This document shows positions 21,282-33,821 of a stretch of 64,000 bases of DNA, one piece after another. Within the stretch, counting starts at the first letter, position 1, and each line of letters opens with the position of its first letter. This stretch comes from Pestalotiopsis fici W106-1 (taxonomy: Eukaryota; Ascomycota; Sordariomycetes; Amphisphaeriales; Sporocadaceae). Below the pieces are notes generated by a model, which saw nothing but the letters and a program-made list of their open reading frames with translations, searched no databases and had not been told where the DNA came from. The DNA is taken from positions 3,861,833-3,925,832 of the forward strand of contig NW_006917094.1 of the NCBI RefSeq assembly GCF_000516985.1. Direction: 5' to 3'. Both the position numbers and the translations under genes were made by a program.

Positions 21282-24200
21282 CTTGGCAGTCGACTATTCC
21301 TCCTCTTTTTCAAAAAAGTCAAGACTGAAACCCCAATTGAGTGTCGACCTGCGACAGTGCGGACGTGACCCGTCTCTTAGACCACAACACCCAAGCCCGA
21401 AGAATGGTTGTCGTGAGAAGTCGATGAAGGCGATTCGTCAGATCTGTTGTCGACCTATTCCGTCTACCTCCTTCTTTTCCTTGACCAAACTCTGGGTGCG
21501 TGAAGAATTAAAAGTGTACAGTTGAAAGCAAGGAAAGCGAAAAGGAAGCGACAGTAAAGAACGATCTGATCCAGCAGTTGAAGAAAGGAACGATAAGTAG
21601 AAGACGGAGAAAAGAAGGCGGGGATCTTCTACGTCCTTGGCGCCGAGCGAGGGAGTGAGGGAAAGAGAGGAAAAAAGAAGAGACCTCAGCAGACGCGGGA
21701 GGTGGGTATAAGGCAGTGTTAAGAAACAGTGCTGGATGGGTAGAGCCTGGGGGGTAAATCGAGTCGTCACAGGAGGAGCTGTCAATAGCCGCAGAGCAGA
21801 CAAGGGGCGTCTCTCTGATGGGTGGATTCAGATCCGGGCACACGAGGAACCGTCCCTTGTGGGCAGAGAAATGGATTCAATTGTTCGGATGTCAGCGGTC
21901 CATGAAACCTCCTAGCCAGTCATTGCCAATGCCAGCCAAGTGTTTTGCTCATCGATGGGGTGTCGATAGATGGAAATGGTCCCAGATCGGACAGTTACTG
22001 TGTACAAGCGAGAACGGGCCGTCAAGATGGTAGCGGATCACCTGGGGTCCCTGCCACCCTTGAGATATCTTAAGGTTAATGATGCAGGCAGCAAGTGATC
22101 TGGTTGAGGCTGAAGTGGATTCGAGCAACCAAGATACTGGCGGCTTGGGGCACTTGAATTGACCAAGGCGGAGGCAAGAGTCGGGCTCAGATAGTGGACT
22201 TGGGGGGATTATCGCCCTCAACGGTTTCTCGCAGTGCAGGGGAGGAGGCACACGAGTATGGTAGATCAGACGTCCAAGTGGTTTCGCAGTGGACTTGGTG
22301 CGGTATCAGACCAGACCAAAATCTATGTCTTTCAGATGGCAGCGCTGAAGGAGACTGAGGCTGGACGAAGGGGTTGAGACGAGAACTGTTTGGAGGGGCG
22401 CCTGGACAAGGGTGTCCTCGAGCCTCTTTGGTGTTTCGGCAGGGATAACCGAGTTGGGTTGCTCGCAATGCTGCAGAATTGATTGAGCCGGAAAGGGCAA
22501 AGGGAAATGCCAAAAAGATTCAAAAACTCTGGGACTGAACCAGAGAGTCGGGTTGCGACACGGTTTTATTATTATGTGGGTAGACGCAAGCCATGTTGAA
22601 CTCGGCGGTAAAAACATAACTGGGCGCCTGTCACCATGGCTGGGAACTGCGATTTGATAGGTGATGGTATAACATGATGGCGGGCGATGAATTATTTTAG
22701 GGTCTCGCTAGGACGTGACCATTCTGGGGCACAACGTTCCCGGCGGCTGCTGGCCGTCACGGATTCGCTGCAGTAGGTCGGTGGAGCACCAGAGTCGACC
22801 AATCACGGGGCTGTCTTTTCGCAGATTTCCCACCCCTGCAACACGGGCGGACACATGGTGTGGGCGGGGTGGAGAATCTGTTTCCCGCTGGAGAACTAGA
22901 GTTGCACTGCTAGTGCTGTAAATCTAATGAGTGCATTATCCAGGTACACACAGCATGTACAGATTACTCGAGATGCAGTCCATTGATGCCCAGGTGGCAG
23001 CACACCTTTACATATCTGTAGAATATACCTTGATAAAGACCCTGCCCTACTCATATGGAAAGGTGGTCAAGATAAGCTTCTGTCTGCAAGACAGAAATAT
23101 AACTGAACTAGTCTCGATAGAGTCCCAGTGTGATCTAGCCAGTTACACCACCCCCAGCATCTTGTCAGGTACACTGTCACACTGACACGTGCAAAAATGA
23201 CCCAATTGCCAGATTCTATAATTTAATTCCAGTGTTGCACTCTTTGAGAACCAGTGCTCACCTGTTTGCGTTTCTCGCATCCATTGAGATAATGCTCGTA
23301 ATGTTCAAAATCTGTTTGGCCGAGTGAAAGAATGATTCACATCCACCCTGCATCTGCAACCCTCTCCATGGTTTTGATCGTCCACTGCCCACTGCCGCTG
23401 TCTGTACTCTGAAGAAAGTACTCAAGTAGACATTTTAACATTAGCTGGAGACTTTTGCCTGGGTATCATCTAAGTTCACCAAATAATATCCAGGCGGGAA
23501 CAATTGCTGAGTGGTGTTTGTCTAGACTGGTTGGTCGAAAGTTCGGCGCATCTATCTAGAGCACTCAAATCTGTCCCTGTCCGCCTTCAGATGACATTTC
23601 GTACAAATTCCTAGGACATATATGTGTTCTAGGGCCAACTCTATAAGAATATGACCGACTGACATTTCATGGTTGACAATGATGTTCCGACGTGTTTAGG
23701 ACCCATGTCGGGGGGAGATCCGAGTATGCCGAGTGCGTCGGGGGAAGGCCAAGGTCCTTGGGAACAGGCGACATCATTCGAGGTTTGAGAACAAGAAAAA
23801 TCGTACGACCTTTTCGCTCTGATCAGGCCATTTTTCTGCAGGTTGCGGATTTTCGTCGTTGTCATTCGACAATAACATCTGTATACCTCTTAACTCTAAT
23901 GCCAACCTTAATTTCTCTAGATTATCAGAGGCTTGGCGATGGAATAGACTATCTATAAGAACTTTGCGTCCTCCCTCCATCTTCTGCGTTGCAAAGAATC
24001 TCAACTGAACTCTCTCATGAGGTCTTTTCTTGCATGAGATGTTGTCATGTACCAGAGCCCCTCAACTTGGACACACACCCCTTGAGAGACGCCCTCGAGG
24101 GGCGTGAGTCGACTTACACAGTGTGTATTGCACTTGCGAAAACGCGCATATACATGGCTCAGTTACCTCGAACTCGCATTTTTCGACGCGCTCGGCGTGG

Positions 24201-26571
24201 ACTTTGGCCGCCAGAGGAGGATCTTACCCGTCGTCAAACATGCCAATCTCGCGGGATCTTGTCGTGTCAAACGCAAAGGTAAGTTCAGACGTCTCGCAGG
24301 CAGGCATATGAGCCCGGAGCCATAAGGGTGCGTGCGGGGACTGTCAGAAATATCCACCACAAACGAAAGCCTCCATCACGGCACAGCTTCAGTTGAGCTG
24401 CAGCAGCAACGATTACGGCAAAGATTCTCTTCGTGGCCACGGAAAGCCAGGTTCAAAACTAGGCACAGAGGCTGGCCATTGGCGTTACGTGAAACTTTTT
24501 TGAACCCTCTCGCTTGCAAGCTGAGGGATCGCCAGTGCATAAATCTTGATACAAATCTGAGACTGCAACATCATGGAACACGGACCAATTGCCCTCCTTT
24601 TATACTGCAGCCCACTTATAGCCGTAAACGGTCTAAATTGGCCAGAAATGGATTTAAGGTTTCAAGCTAAGCTTTTTCCCCAGTGCTCTATTCTTGATTA
24701 TGGATTTTCTGAATTTCTTGATTCCCTTTTCCTTATCCCAAGTTGCGTTCAATTTCGCAGCTCTTTCCGAGTTTTGAAGCGCTCGCAAACGCAAATCTCT
24801 AGTCACATAAATTCCAACTTTGCCTGAGACTACGATATATTGCCCGTCGTAATCTATCTCTATAGACATCAGCCGAGCCGCTTCAGGAGATACTCGCGGT
24901 TACAAGCCATAGCCGTCAAATCTTGGGAAGTTGAGACTCGCCTAGAGAGGAAACATCTCACGGAGACCCCTTTGAATGCACTCTAATGCCATTCAATCAA
25001 TAGGCCATGTCACATGAACTACAAGGACGGGGTGACTATTCAACCTGCTGCCTGGTAGTAACATACAGCATTGCAATTTGCATTCAGCCAGGCTTTCTCA
25101 GTCACTGTGAATTGCCTTTCCGGTCACTGTTTACTACAGTAATATTATACATCTCCTGCCGGGTTAATATTGCCCCAGCATTATGATTTCTAGGCATGTG
25201 TCGGTTACCCATACAGAGGCAAGACATATATTTGGTCAATCGTTCCCGACAACAAGTTATGGGCTTATCTCATTTTAGCTCAAAAGCTGCGGTGCGCCAG
25301 ACTACATGAACACGTCCGTTGCAATGTGGTTTCGTTCGATCATATCGACGACGACATGGTTCATTGCCGGCCTTGACATCCGGGTGCAGCAGAGTCTTTT
25401 CTTCTTCATGATGACCATACCATTTCGTGTACGTAGAACGATGATCGGGGCCAATTCGTGTTTGCATCCTGCCGTAAGCTCGCCCCGCCATTTCTACGAG
25501 GCTCAGCAATCCGCATATATGTAAACAAAGATATTTGTGCATGTCTAATAAGCTGAGGCGCTGGCCTGCGTAATGTGCTTGCTGGACACATCATAGCTGG
25601 AGTGACAGTCATAGAATCAACCGCTCCAATCTTAGTAAGCGTTGTGCTTGGCCACATCCTCTAAAATGATTCCGATCTGAATGCACCCGGGGCATCCGCT
25701 CATTTGTATTGCTGGTGATACCGCCGGAGCACACGTACGTTAATCCTGCTTCATTGCTTCATTACAGCCTAATCTTTGAGATATTTGAGGAGCGAGAGTG
25801 AGGCCCACCCCCTATCCACGTTGGGCAATGGTGGGCTCAGTAATTTCATCGTAGGAAGAGGCAGAGAGATGTCACTAATGAAACATGGAGATTTTCAGTA
25901 AGAATCATACTTGTGAGTTCCAGTGTGAGAGTTACGAATGAAGAATGAAGAAACATGTCTGCCACAGCATCACAGTCAGTATTCGAGGTGGCTGAGTGAA
26001 TAGAAGACGAATTGACCTTGGACCGCGCGTCATTGGGCGCAAGTGAATCAGTCTCCCAATCGGCGAAACGCCGGTTCGACTGTCCGCAGCAGTGAGCAGC
26101 CGCCAAGACCGCCACCTTTAGCGTGGTCGGCGCTCGCTCCCTGACATCAGTGTGGCACCAGACTGGCACAGCCTCGATTGGTACAATTACCTTGGGGGTG
26201 AGTGAGTTGGTCCGTCAGGTACCGTACCTTGCGCCTTACACCTGGGCATTCATTACATTACTCAATGCGCTACTTGGAAGCGACACCAAACTCGACACAC
26301 ATTTGGGCGCAGGCAACCCTATAACGAAAGAACTGACCAGCGGGCGGGATTTTTCGTGGCGACCTCGTTGATCACAACAAATTACAACCAACTGCTTCAC
26401 TTGCTGGCAGTGACCTTTCTTACACCTTTCCTTCCTGCTTCCAGTCCGTCCCTCGCTTGGCATTACGACCAACGCTGAACCCCACCATCGTAGTGCGCAC
26501 GCATCTCAACCATACAAGCCGCCCCGTCTTTTGGAACTGGCAATCCAACTTGCTGCTAGATCGTACCGGAG
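21282..26571. promoter_or_regulatory. Gene-poor 5.3-kb divergent region between noxA and myosin I
   Basis: No convincing gene across 5.3 kb. The noxA-proximal 0.5 kb is pyrimidine-rich on the noxA sense strand, like a long 5' UTR. Weak coding-like pieces at 24104-24278 (+) and 24654-24869 (-) are reported separately. A gap this large between two polarity genes is the widest in the window and may hold extended promoters, a non-coding RNA or decayed genes. Confidence 0.4.
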
Positions 26572-29500
26572 ATGGTGAGCAGTAGAACTTGTATAACATT
26601 CGAAAGGCTGCTAATCGCTACTACTAACCGCAGGGTATCAGCAGGAGACCCAAGAAGGATGCCGGCCAGGCTGCTGGCGGCGCGCAATCCGGCGGCGGCG
26701 CAAAGCCCAAGAAGGCCACATTCGAAACCTCAAAGAAGAAGGAAATCGGTGTATCCGATCTGACCCTCCTGAGCAAAGTCTCAAACGAAGCCATCAACGA
26801 AAACCTTAAGAAGCGATTCGAAGGCAAGGAGATCTACACATATATCGGCCATGTCTTGGTCTCAGTCAACCCCTTTAGGGACCTAGGCATATATACCGAC
26901 CAGGTCCTGGAGTCGTACAAGGGCAAGAACCGTCTCGAGATGCCTCCGCACGTCTTTGCCATTGCCGAGTCCTCCTACTATAATATGAAGGCATACAAGG
27001 AGAACCAGTGTGTGATCATCTCGGGCGAGTCGGGAGCAGGCAAGACCGAAGCTGCAAAGCGCATCATGCAATACATTGCCAACGTGTCCGGAGGAGGAGA
27101 CGCCGAGATTCAACACATCAAGGACATGGTGCTGGCGACCAACCCCTTGCTAGAATCGTTTGGTAACGCCAAGACGTTGAGGAATAACAACTCGTCGCGA
27201 TTTGGTAAATACCTCCAGATCCACTTCAACACCAATGGCGAGCCGGTCGGAGCGGATATTACGAATTATCTCTTGGAAAAATCGAGAGTCGTCGGTCAAA
27301 TCACCAACGAGCGCAACTTTCACATCTTCTACCAATTTGCCAAGGGCGCATCGGAAAGTTATAGGACCTCATTCGGTATCCAGCAGCCTCAGACATATGC
27401 ATACCTCAGTCGGTCCAAGTGTTTCGATGTGGACGGAATCGATGATTTGGCAGAGTTCCGCGATACTCTGGAAGCTATGAAAATCATTGGCCTTACGCAG
27501 GCCGAACAAGACGAGGTGTTCCGCATGCTGGCGGCAATTCTCTGGACAGGAAACATTACCTTCATCGAAGGTGATGACAGTTTCGCCCAGGTGGCTGATC
27601 AGTCTGTCGTTGATTTCCTGGCCTATCTTCTAGAGGCGACACCGGAACAGGTAGTCAAGGCTATCACGATTCGTGTTCTTACGCCCAGGAGTGGTGAAGT
27701 TATTGAATCACCAGCCAACCCAGCACAGGCCAACGCAACGAGAGATGCCTTGGCTATGGCCATCTATAACAACTTATTCGATTGGATTGTACAGAGGATC
27801 AACCAATCCTTGAAAGCGAAGCAAGCCACGCCCAACAACATCGGTATCCTTGATATCTATGGTTTCGAGATTTTCGAGAAGAACAGTTTCGAGCAGCTTT
27901 GCATCAATTACGTCAACGAGAAGCTGCAGCAGATTTTCATCCAGCTGACCTTGAAGGCAGAGCAAGAAGAGTACGCACGCGAGCAGATTCAATGGACACC
28001 AATCAAATACTTTGACAACAAGGTTGTGTGCGATTTGATCGAGCAGGTCCGGCCTGTTGGTATCTTTTCTGCACTCAAGGATGCGACCAAGACGGCCCAC
28101 GCAGACCCCAGCGCATGTGACAGGACGTTCATGCAGAGCATCAGTGGCATGAACCACCAGCATCTCACCCCACGGCAGGGGAGCTTCATCATCAAGCACT
28201 ATGCTGGTGATGTGAGCTACACTGTGGAAGGCATCACGGATAAGAACAAGGACCAGCTCCTCAAGGGAGTCCAGGCCTTGTTCCGCCAAAGCCAGAACCG
28301 ATTTGTTCACACCCTCTTCCCAGCACAAGTCGACCAAGACAACAGGAAGCAACCGCCCACTGCCGGAGATCGCATCAAGACTTCTGCAAATGCGTTGGTC
28401 GACACTCTGATGAAGTGCCAGCCTTCCTACATTCGAACCATCAAGCCTAACGAGAACAAGTCTCCTACCGAGTACAATGTGCCAAATGTACTTCACCAGA
28501 TCAAATATCTTGGTTTGCAAGAAAACGTGAGAATCCGACGAGCTGGTTTTGCTTACCGTCAGTCCTTTGAGAAGTTTGTGGAACGATTCTTCTTGCTATC
28601 CCCGGAGACGTCTTATGCCGGCGAATACACGTGGAATGGTACCGAAGAACAAGCTGTCAAGCAGATTCTGAAGGACACGAGTATTCCCAAGGAAGAATGG
28701 CAGCTTGGTGTCACAAAGGCCTTCATCAAATCTCCTGAAACACTATTTGCGCTCGAGACCATGCGTGATAGATACTGGCACAACATGGCCACGCGTATCC
28801 AGAGGATGTGGAGAGCGTACTTGGCGTATCGTGCAGAGTCGGCAACTCGTATTCAACGTTTCTTCCGCAAGAAGCGGACGGGCGCCGAGTATCTCCAGCT
28901 ACGTGACCAAGGCCACAAAGTGCTGCAAGGTCGCAAGGAGCGGCGAAGAATGAGTTTGCTTGGCTCCAGGCGCTTCCTGGGCGACTATCTGGGTGTCAAT
29001 GCTTCCAGCGGACCTGGCTCGCACATTCGCAATGCGGTACAAATATCTAGCAATGAAAAGGCTCTCTTTTCGTGCCGTGGTGAGGTCCTCGAGTCCAAAT
29101 TCGGTCGGTCGAGTAAACCGAGTCCTCGCATCTTCATTGTTACCAACAGCAAGTTCTACATCATTGCTCAAGTGCTCGCCAACAACCAAGTCCAAATTTC
29201 GGTAGAACGCGCTGTTCCTCTCGGAGCGATCAAGTTCATCAGCACTTCGACTTGCCGGGACGACTGGTTCTCCTTGGGTGTTGGCTCTCCGCAAGAAGCC
29301 GACCCTCTTCTGAACTGTGTTTTGAAGACAGAACTCTTCACCCAGATGCAGCGCGGCATGCCTGGTGGCTTCCAGCTTAAGATTGGCGATGCCATTGAGT
29401 ATGCCAAGAAGCCTAGAAAGATGCAACTTATCAAAGTTGCGAAAGACGCACCCACGGCACTCGACTTTTACAAGAGTGGTGCTGTCCATACTCAACCCGG

Positions 29501-30327
29501 AGAGCCACCATCTTCGACTTCGAAGCCTACGCCCAAGGGCAAACCTGTACCGCCACGGCCAATCACCCGTGGTAAGCTTATCAAGCCTGGTGGACCAGGT
29601 GGGCGACCATCACGTATTACCAACAACCGGCCTGCGGGCTCCAACGCGAAGCGCGGTCCGGCTTCCTTGCAAGCACAAACGCCTCGTCCCGTCCCAACTC
29701 CTGCAACAACAGTTCTCCCAAGCCACACACGAAACCAGGGGTCCACCTCCTCTGCAGCGCGAGTGCCGCCCCCTCCGCCTCCAGCTGCACCGCCAGCCAA
29801 AGCTTCCAAGCCACAAGCCAAGGTGCTCTACGATTTTGCAGGCCAAAGGGAAAACGAACTCAGCGTCAAGGCTGGTGATATCGTTGAGATTGTGCAAAGA
29901 GAACAAAATGGTATGTGTATATGCTTGCTCATCATGACATCTGCATCTTTATAGCCATGCTAACCAACGAACAGGCTGGTGGTTGGCCAAGAATGCCCAA
30001 GGTCAAGCATGGGTTCCGGCTGCGTACGTTGAGGAAATCAAGGCGCCGGCGCCGGCCCCTGCACCGCGCGCTCCACCTCCACCTCCGGCAGCAAATGGCG
30101 GGGCGGCACGGAGCAAACCCACACCGCCGCAACCTCCGGCGAAACGCCCAGTTGCGAACAAAAAGCCGGCTGCCTTGCAATCACGGGACTCTGGTATTGC
30201 CAATGGATCCGACAGTAGTCGAAGCAGCACTCCGACGCCACAAGCTCCATTGGCCGGTGCCCTAGCAAACGCTCTGAAGGCTCGGCAGACTGCTATGCAA
30301 AGCAAGGAGGATGATGACGACTGGTAG
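26572..30327 (+). CDS. myoA: Class I myosin with SH3 and acidic tail
   Basis: Exon 1 is the start codon alone (26572-26574). Exon 2 runs 26634-29910 and exon 3 29975-30327, giving 1210 residues. The motor domain has a P loop GESGAGKT (about 132-139), switch [11 protein letters not shown], switch [17 protein letters not shown], and two IQ motifs after about residue 700. A basic TH1 membrane-binding domain, a Pro-rich TH2 region, an SH3 domain ([20 protein letters not shown], completed by exon 3 [20 protein letters not shown]) and a C-terminal acidic DDDDW that binds Arp2/3 follow. The motor drives endocytic actin patches and polarised growth. The TEDS-rule residue is Glu356 (GEVIESP) rather than a phosphorylatable Ser, so p21-kinase control of that site is not expected. 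The one-codon first exon is supported by the branch site CTAAC and by CAG just before GGT ATC AGC. Confidence 0.96.
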
Positions 30328-30673
30328 ATGATGGAGGAACAGCTCTAGTCCTGGATCTAGGTCATATCGATACCTTCCTATTTTTTCTTTCTTTCTGTCC
30401 TCCTAGAAGGCTCTCGATGAAAGACCGAGAGCGCGGCCATGCCCCAAAAGTGGATTTGGGACGGAAGTGTGGCCAATTTTTAGCCTTCACTGGAGTTTCG
30501 GTTGCTTGTTGCATGATTTATGCAATTATAGCGACAGATGGGCTCTGAATTTGGATTGCGCTTCTTGCAATTGCATTCAAATTGCCGGTTCGTAGAAGTA
30601 GCAGAATAGACAAATATTATTTAGCAGCATTGTTGAAGCAGTTTTTTTCCTTTTACTCTATCAAGTCTTCAGG
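30328..30673. other. Convergent 3' flanks
   Basis: About 350 bp between the convergent myosin and pfa4 genes, with T-rich 3' UTR-like sequence. No gene seen. Confidence 0.5.
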
Positions 30674-32173
30674 CTACCTATTATCGTCTTCATCTCGTGT
30701 CTTGACTTTACGACGTCGAATCAGTTCGCCAAGAGGAATATCATCGTCTTCATCGCCAGGGACAAGATCTGCGTCGCCGGGCTCGTCAAATTCGGCATCC
30801 TCGTCGACACCAAAATCGCCCAGATGCTCCCCATCGGCATTGACCCAGCCTTGTTTGCCCTCGTCAACAATGATGCCACCTCTAGGGGCGTAGGCCTCGT
30901 CCACAAAATCGTAGCCCTCGTCGTCATTGACCTCCTCGAGCTCTCCGAGGATCTTGCCCTCCCACCTCTGCAGGTCGCGATGTTGTCTCTGCCTGAATGC
31001 CTCCCTCTGATCCTCGGGCCGGGCCCAGCGCTCCTCGTTCTCAAACCTCTCGCGCTCCTCCTGCATATCCTGCCTCCGCTGCCGAGTCCAAACCTTGGCG
31101 TGCCGCGTCTTGGCCGGGTCCGCCGGGGGCCACATGTCCTCGGCGTCATTGAGCCCGTTTTCCTCGTACTCCCAGCCCGTGCCCTGCATCTTGCCGTCGC
31201 GGTTGCCGGCGACGCGGGGGTGGCCCGCAAAGGGCAGGAACCAGAGCAGAAGGTTGCTTGTGCCCATGCCCGCGCAGAGGTTGGCCCAGAGACCAATATC
31301 GTAGGGGAACTCGACGGCGTCGACAAAGCTGTCGCCGCCGCCGCCGCCGTCAGGTCGGGCCCGGGCGTCGGGCCAAAAGGACTCGTCGCCATCGTTGCCG
31401 TAGCTGCCACCGCCAGCGCGCCGCTCCAGGACGGCCTCGTGCCTCTCAATCTCCCAGCCCTCAATCATGGTGGTGTTGAACAGCCAGCCCTTGAGCGTCG
31501 TGAGGAGGAGGATGCCGAGGGCGAGACTGGTGCCCGCGCAGACAAAGGTGAAAATGGTCAGCCAGGCGAGCTGCGTCGTCGTCGGCCCCAGGTAGGCGGG
31601 CAGCAGGCGGTTCGACCAGAGGGCGGCGAAGCGGGCCCAGAGCAGCGAGGCCAGGTACCACAGCGAGACGTTTGTGTAGACGAGGAAGCGCACAAAGTGC
31701 GGAAACGTCTGTAGGCCCACGCAGTTGGACGTCCAAGGGCAGTGGTGGTCCATCCGCGGGACGCAGCGCGCGCACGTCTTGCAGTGGTGCGCCCGGGGCG
31801 GTTTAGGCCGGCGGCACTTTTTGCACCATCTCTTTTGGCGATGGCCCTTTTGTCCCAGTTGTTTCGACGAGTCCTCTTCTCCTTCTCCCGCGGCTGGAGC
31901 GTTGGCCTCTTTCCCAAGACTCTTTTCCGGAGGAGGAAATGTGTATCGTCCGGGATCCACAGTACATGCCTGATAGTATGTCCACCAGAGACACAACAGC
32001 AGAGCATTGAAAACCCATTTTTGGAACTGTGTCGGCGGGCCGGGGTCGAGGTCGGGCGAGAGTGCAAAGAGGAGCTGCGAGCCGTAGCCCAGGAAGGCGA
32101 TTAGGAGGCAGACGAAGGGGATGGCGAGCTTCTGCACAGCCAATGGCGCAGATGCGCCGACTAAGAATGCCAT
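30674..32173 (-). CDS. pfa4: Palmitoyltransferase Pfa4 (DHHC type)
   Basis: A single minus-strand exon encodes 499 residues. Two membrane helices lie at about 14-36 and 52-70, then the TVDPGRY motif. The Cys-rich domain holds WCKKCRRPKPPRAHHCKTCARC, and the catalytic DHHC is at 142-145 (RMDHHCPWTSNCVG). Two more helices follow at about 165-190 and 205-230, then a TTxE-like region and a long acidic Arg/Glu-rich C-terminal tail. The enzyme transfers palmitate to Cys residues of ER proteins; yeast Pfa4 modifies the chitin synthase Chs3 so it can leave the ER. Length is somewhat above the usual 430-450, owing to the acidic tail. Confidence 0.92.
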   Translation of the reverse strand: MAFLVGASAPLAVQKLAIPFVCLLIAFLGYGSQLLFALSPDLDPGPPTQFQKWVFNALLLCLWWTYYQACTVDPGRYTFPPPEKSLGKEANAPAAGEGEEDSSKQLGQKGHRQKRWCKKCRRPKPPRAHHCKTCARCVPRMDHHCPWTSNCVGLQTFPHFVRFLVYTNVSLWYLASLLWARFAALWSNRLLPAYLGPTTTQLAWLTIFTFVCAGTSLALGILLLTTLKGWLFNTTMIEGWEIERHEAVLERRAGGGSYGNDGDESFWPDARARPDGGGGGDSFVDAVEFPYDIGLWANLCAGMGTSNLLLWFLPFAGHPRVAGNRDGKMQGTGWEYEENGLNDAEDMWPPADPAKTRHAKVWTRQRRQDMQEERERFENEERWARPEDQREAFRQRQHRDLQRWEGKILGELEEVNDDEGYDFVDEAYAPRGGIIVDEGKQGWVNADGEHLGDFGVDEDAEFDEPGDADLVPGDEDDDIPLGELIRRRKVKTRDEDDNR

Positions 32174-33268
32174 GGGTGTTACCGATCCATGAGCTACATA
32201 GGATGAGAAGAGAACAGAGGAAGGAATTTAGAAAAGAAAAACAACAATCATCAGAGTCGAGACTCTGTGATGAATTTGGCTTAATAACGGCAGGATACGA
32301 GGTCAGTCAGCTCTGGAAGGAACGCGGCGCACGCGACGGCCAGCAGTGATTCATATGGCCCCACTCAACTTGTCGGTACAGAATGTACTTGTACCTCCTA
32401 TACGAGTGCTGCCCATTCACAAACCAGATAACACCCAGCCATAATATCGAATCTAATGTGTGCTTGTATTTCTAATTCAATGATTCCTTTGTGATTTAGA
32501 TCCGCTGTCCGAGTTATGCTTGACTTATTGATGGCAATCACACGGACAGAACAGCCCCATATTTCTTTTATATCGATATCCATGACACTTAAGCCATGGC
32601 AGGTACTCCATACTAAAAAAGCTGATGAACGTTATTGCAGATAGCCCTCACTACATGCCAGACCTTGAATCTCGAAGTCATTCAATTGAACACACCACAA
32701 AAAATTTCGTGAGGCAATAAGTCGGAATGTTAGTCTCGATCAATGCCATGGGATAGTTACCAATCAGAGTCCTCGGTGGAGGGTGGAATGCACGCTTATG
32801 CAGGATACTGCGTAAAATTCTTAACAAAGTCCCGGGTCTATAATACGCGATTGATGTCGAGTCAACTTGGACTGCTGCTGCTGCTGAGATTGCATTCGGA
32901 AGCGCTAATGCAAACGAATGGACCGGCTTGTTGAAGGCCTTTTACACGAACAGCAGCTTTATGTTCACTCATAGTGCAAATGTATGTTGGGCCATTCAGT
33001 TAGAAATGCACAAAATGATGAAAAAGAATCAGGCCTATACAGGGTCGAGGTTAGACTAGATGATCATATGGACTTATGCCGGGTTTCTGCTTACCTCGAA
33101 GACCAGTGATTACATGCCGATATGTCATTTATTCTGGCGACATATCGGCTAACGCCAGTTTGTTTACTGCCTTTATGCTGCAATGATTTCCAAGGCTGTG
33201 GTTCCGATCAGACCAGCAGGGCCTCAGGACTTTCAAGAGATGTTGTCGTCGAAGCTCCCAAACACCGT
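32174..33268. other. Intergenic, about 1.1 kb
   Basis: Upstream of pfa4 and downstream of the RBM8A gene, both minus. No supported ORF or clear repeat. Confidence 0.4.
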
Positions 33269-33821
33269 TCACTGCACATCCTCGTCGTCTTTTCCGCCAG
33301 CTTCCGGGCTTCTGCTTCTGCTACGTCCACCTCTGCCTCTGGTAGATTGTCTCGGGCCTCTGTTATTCTTTCCGGGTGGCGGTCTCACAAAGGCAAAGTC
33401 GACGTAAATGGTCTGGTCGAGGAGCTTGGTCTCGTGGGCTCCGTCGATGGCGGCGCGTGCCTCGGCCAGAGTGGTATACTCGATGAGAGCATAGCCCTAT
33501 TGCGTATCACGCGATTAGCCATCGGCCTCGAACTATGGAGCGCGCTGGAGATTTATGCCATTTGGGCGCTCTTGAACTTACCTTGACGTAACCGCTGCGG
33601 CGGTCCAGGTTGAGGTGCAGGTTCTTAATCTCGCCAAAGTCGGCAAAGACGTCTTGCAGGGCCTCCTCATCAGCTTCCTCGTGCACATTGGTGACCATGA
33701 TGATCCAGCCCTCGATCGATCGTACGGCGGTAGCCTTTGCGTGCGTCTGCATGTCGCCAACCTTGGCCTGGGTGGCCTGGGGGGAGCCAGGCTCGTCCAC
33801 GTCCATTTCGACGTCGGCCAT
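33269..33821 (-). CDS. rbm8a: Exon-junction complex protein Y14/RBM8A
   Basis: Two exons (33821-33582, 33496-33269) give 155 residues. An acidic N terminus ([14 protein letters not shown]) precedes one RRM domain. RNP2 is IIMVTNV and RNP1-like is RSGYVKGYALIEY, which spans the intron. The [20 protein letters not shown] and [16 protein letters not shown] segments are hallmarks of Y14. The tail is Arg/Gly/Ser-rich ([12 protein letters not shown]). Y14 pairs with Mago in the exon-junction complex in the nucleus, linking splicing to export and decay. An earlier in-frame codon upstream would add a poor extension, so the ATG at 33821 is chosen. Confidence 0.94.

Noticed and set aside
26034..26095. 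tRNA suggested by GGTTCGACT
   Set aside because: No A box at proper spacing and no paired T stem on either strand.
30824..31714. 296-codon antisense ORF within pfa4
   Set aside because: Shadow of a GC-rich coding strand; pfa4 itself carries all DHHC motifs.
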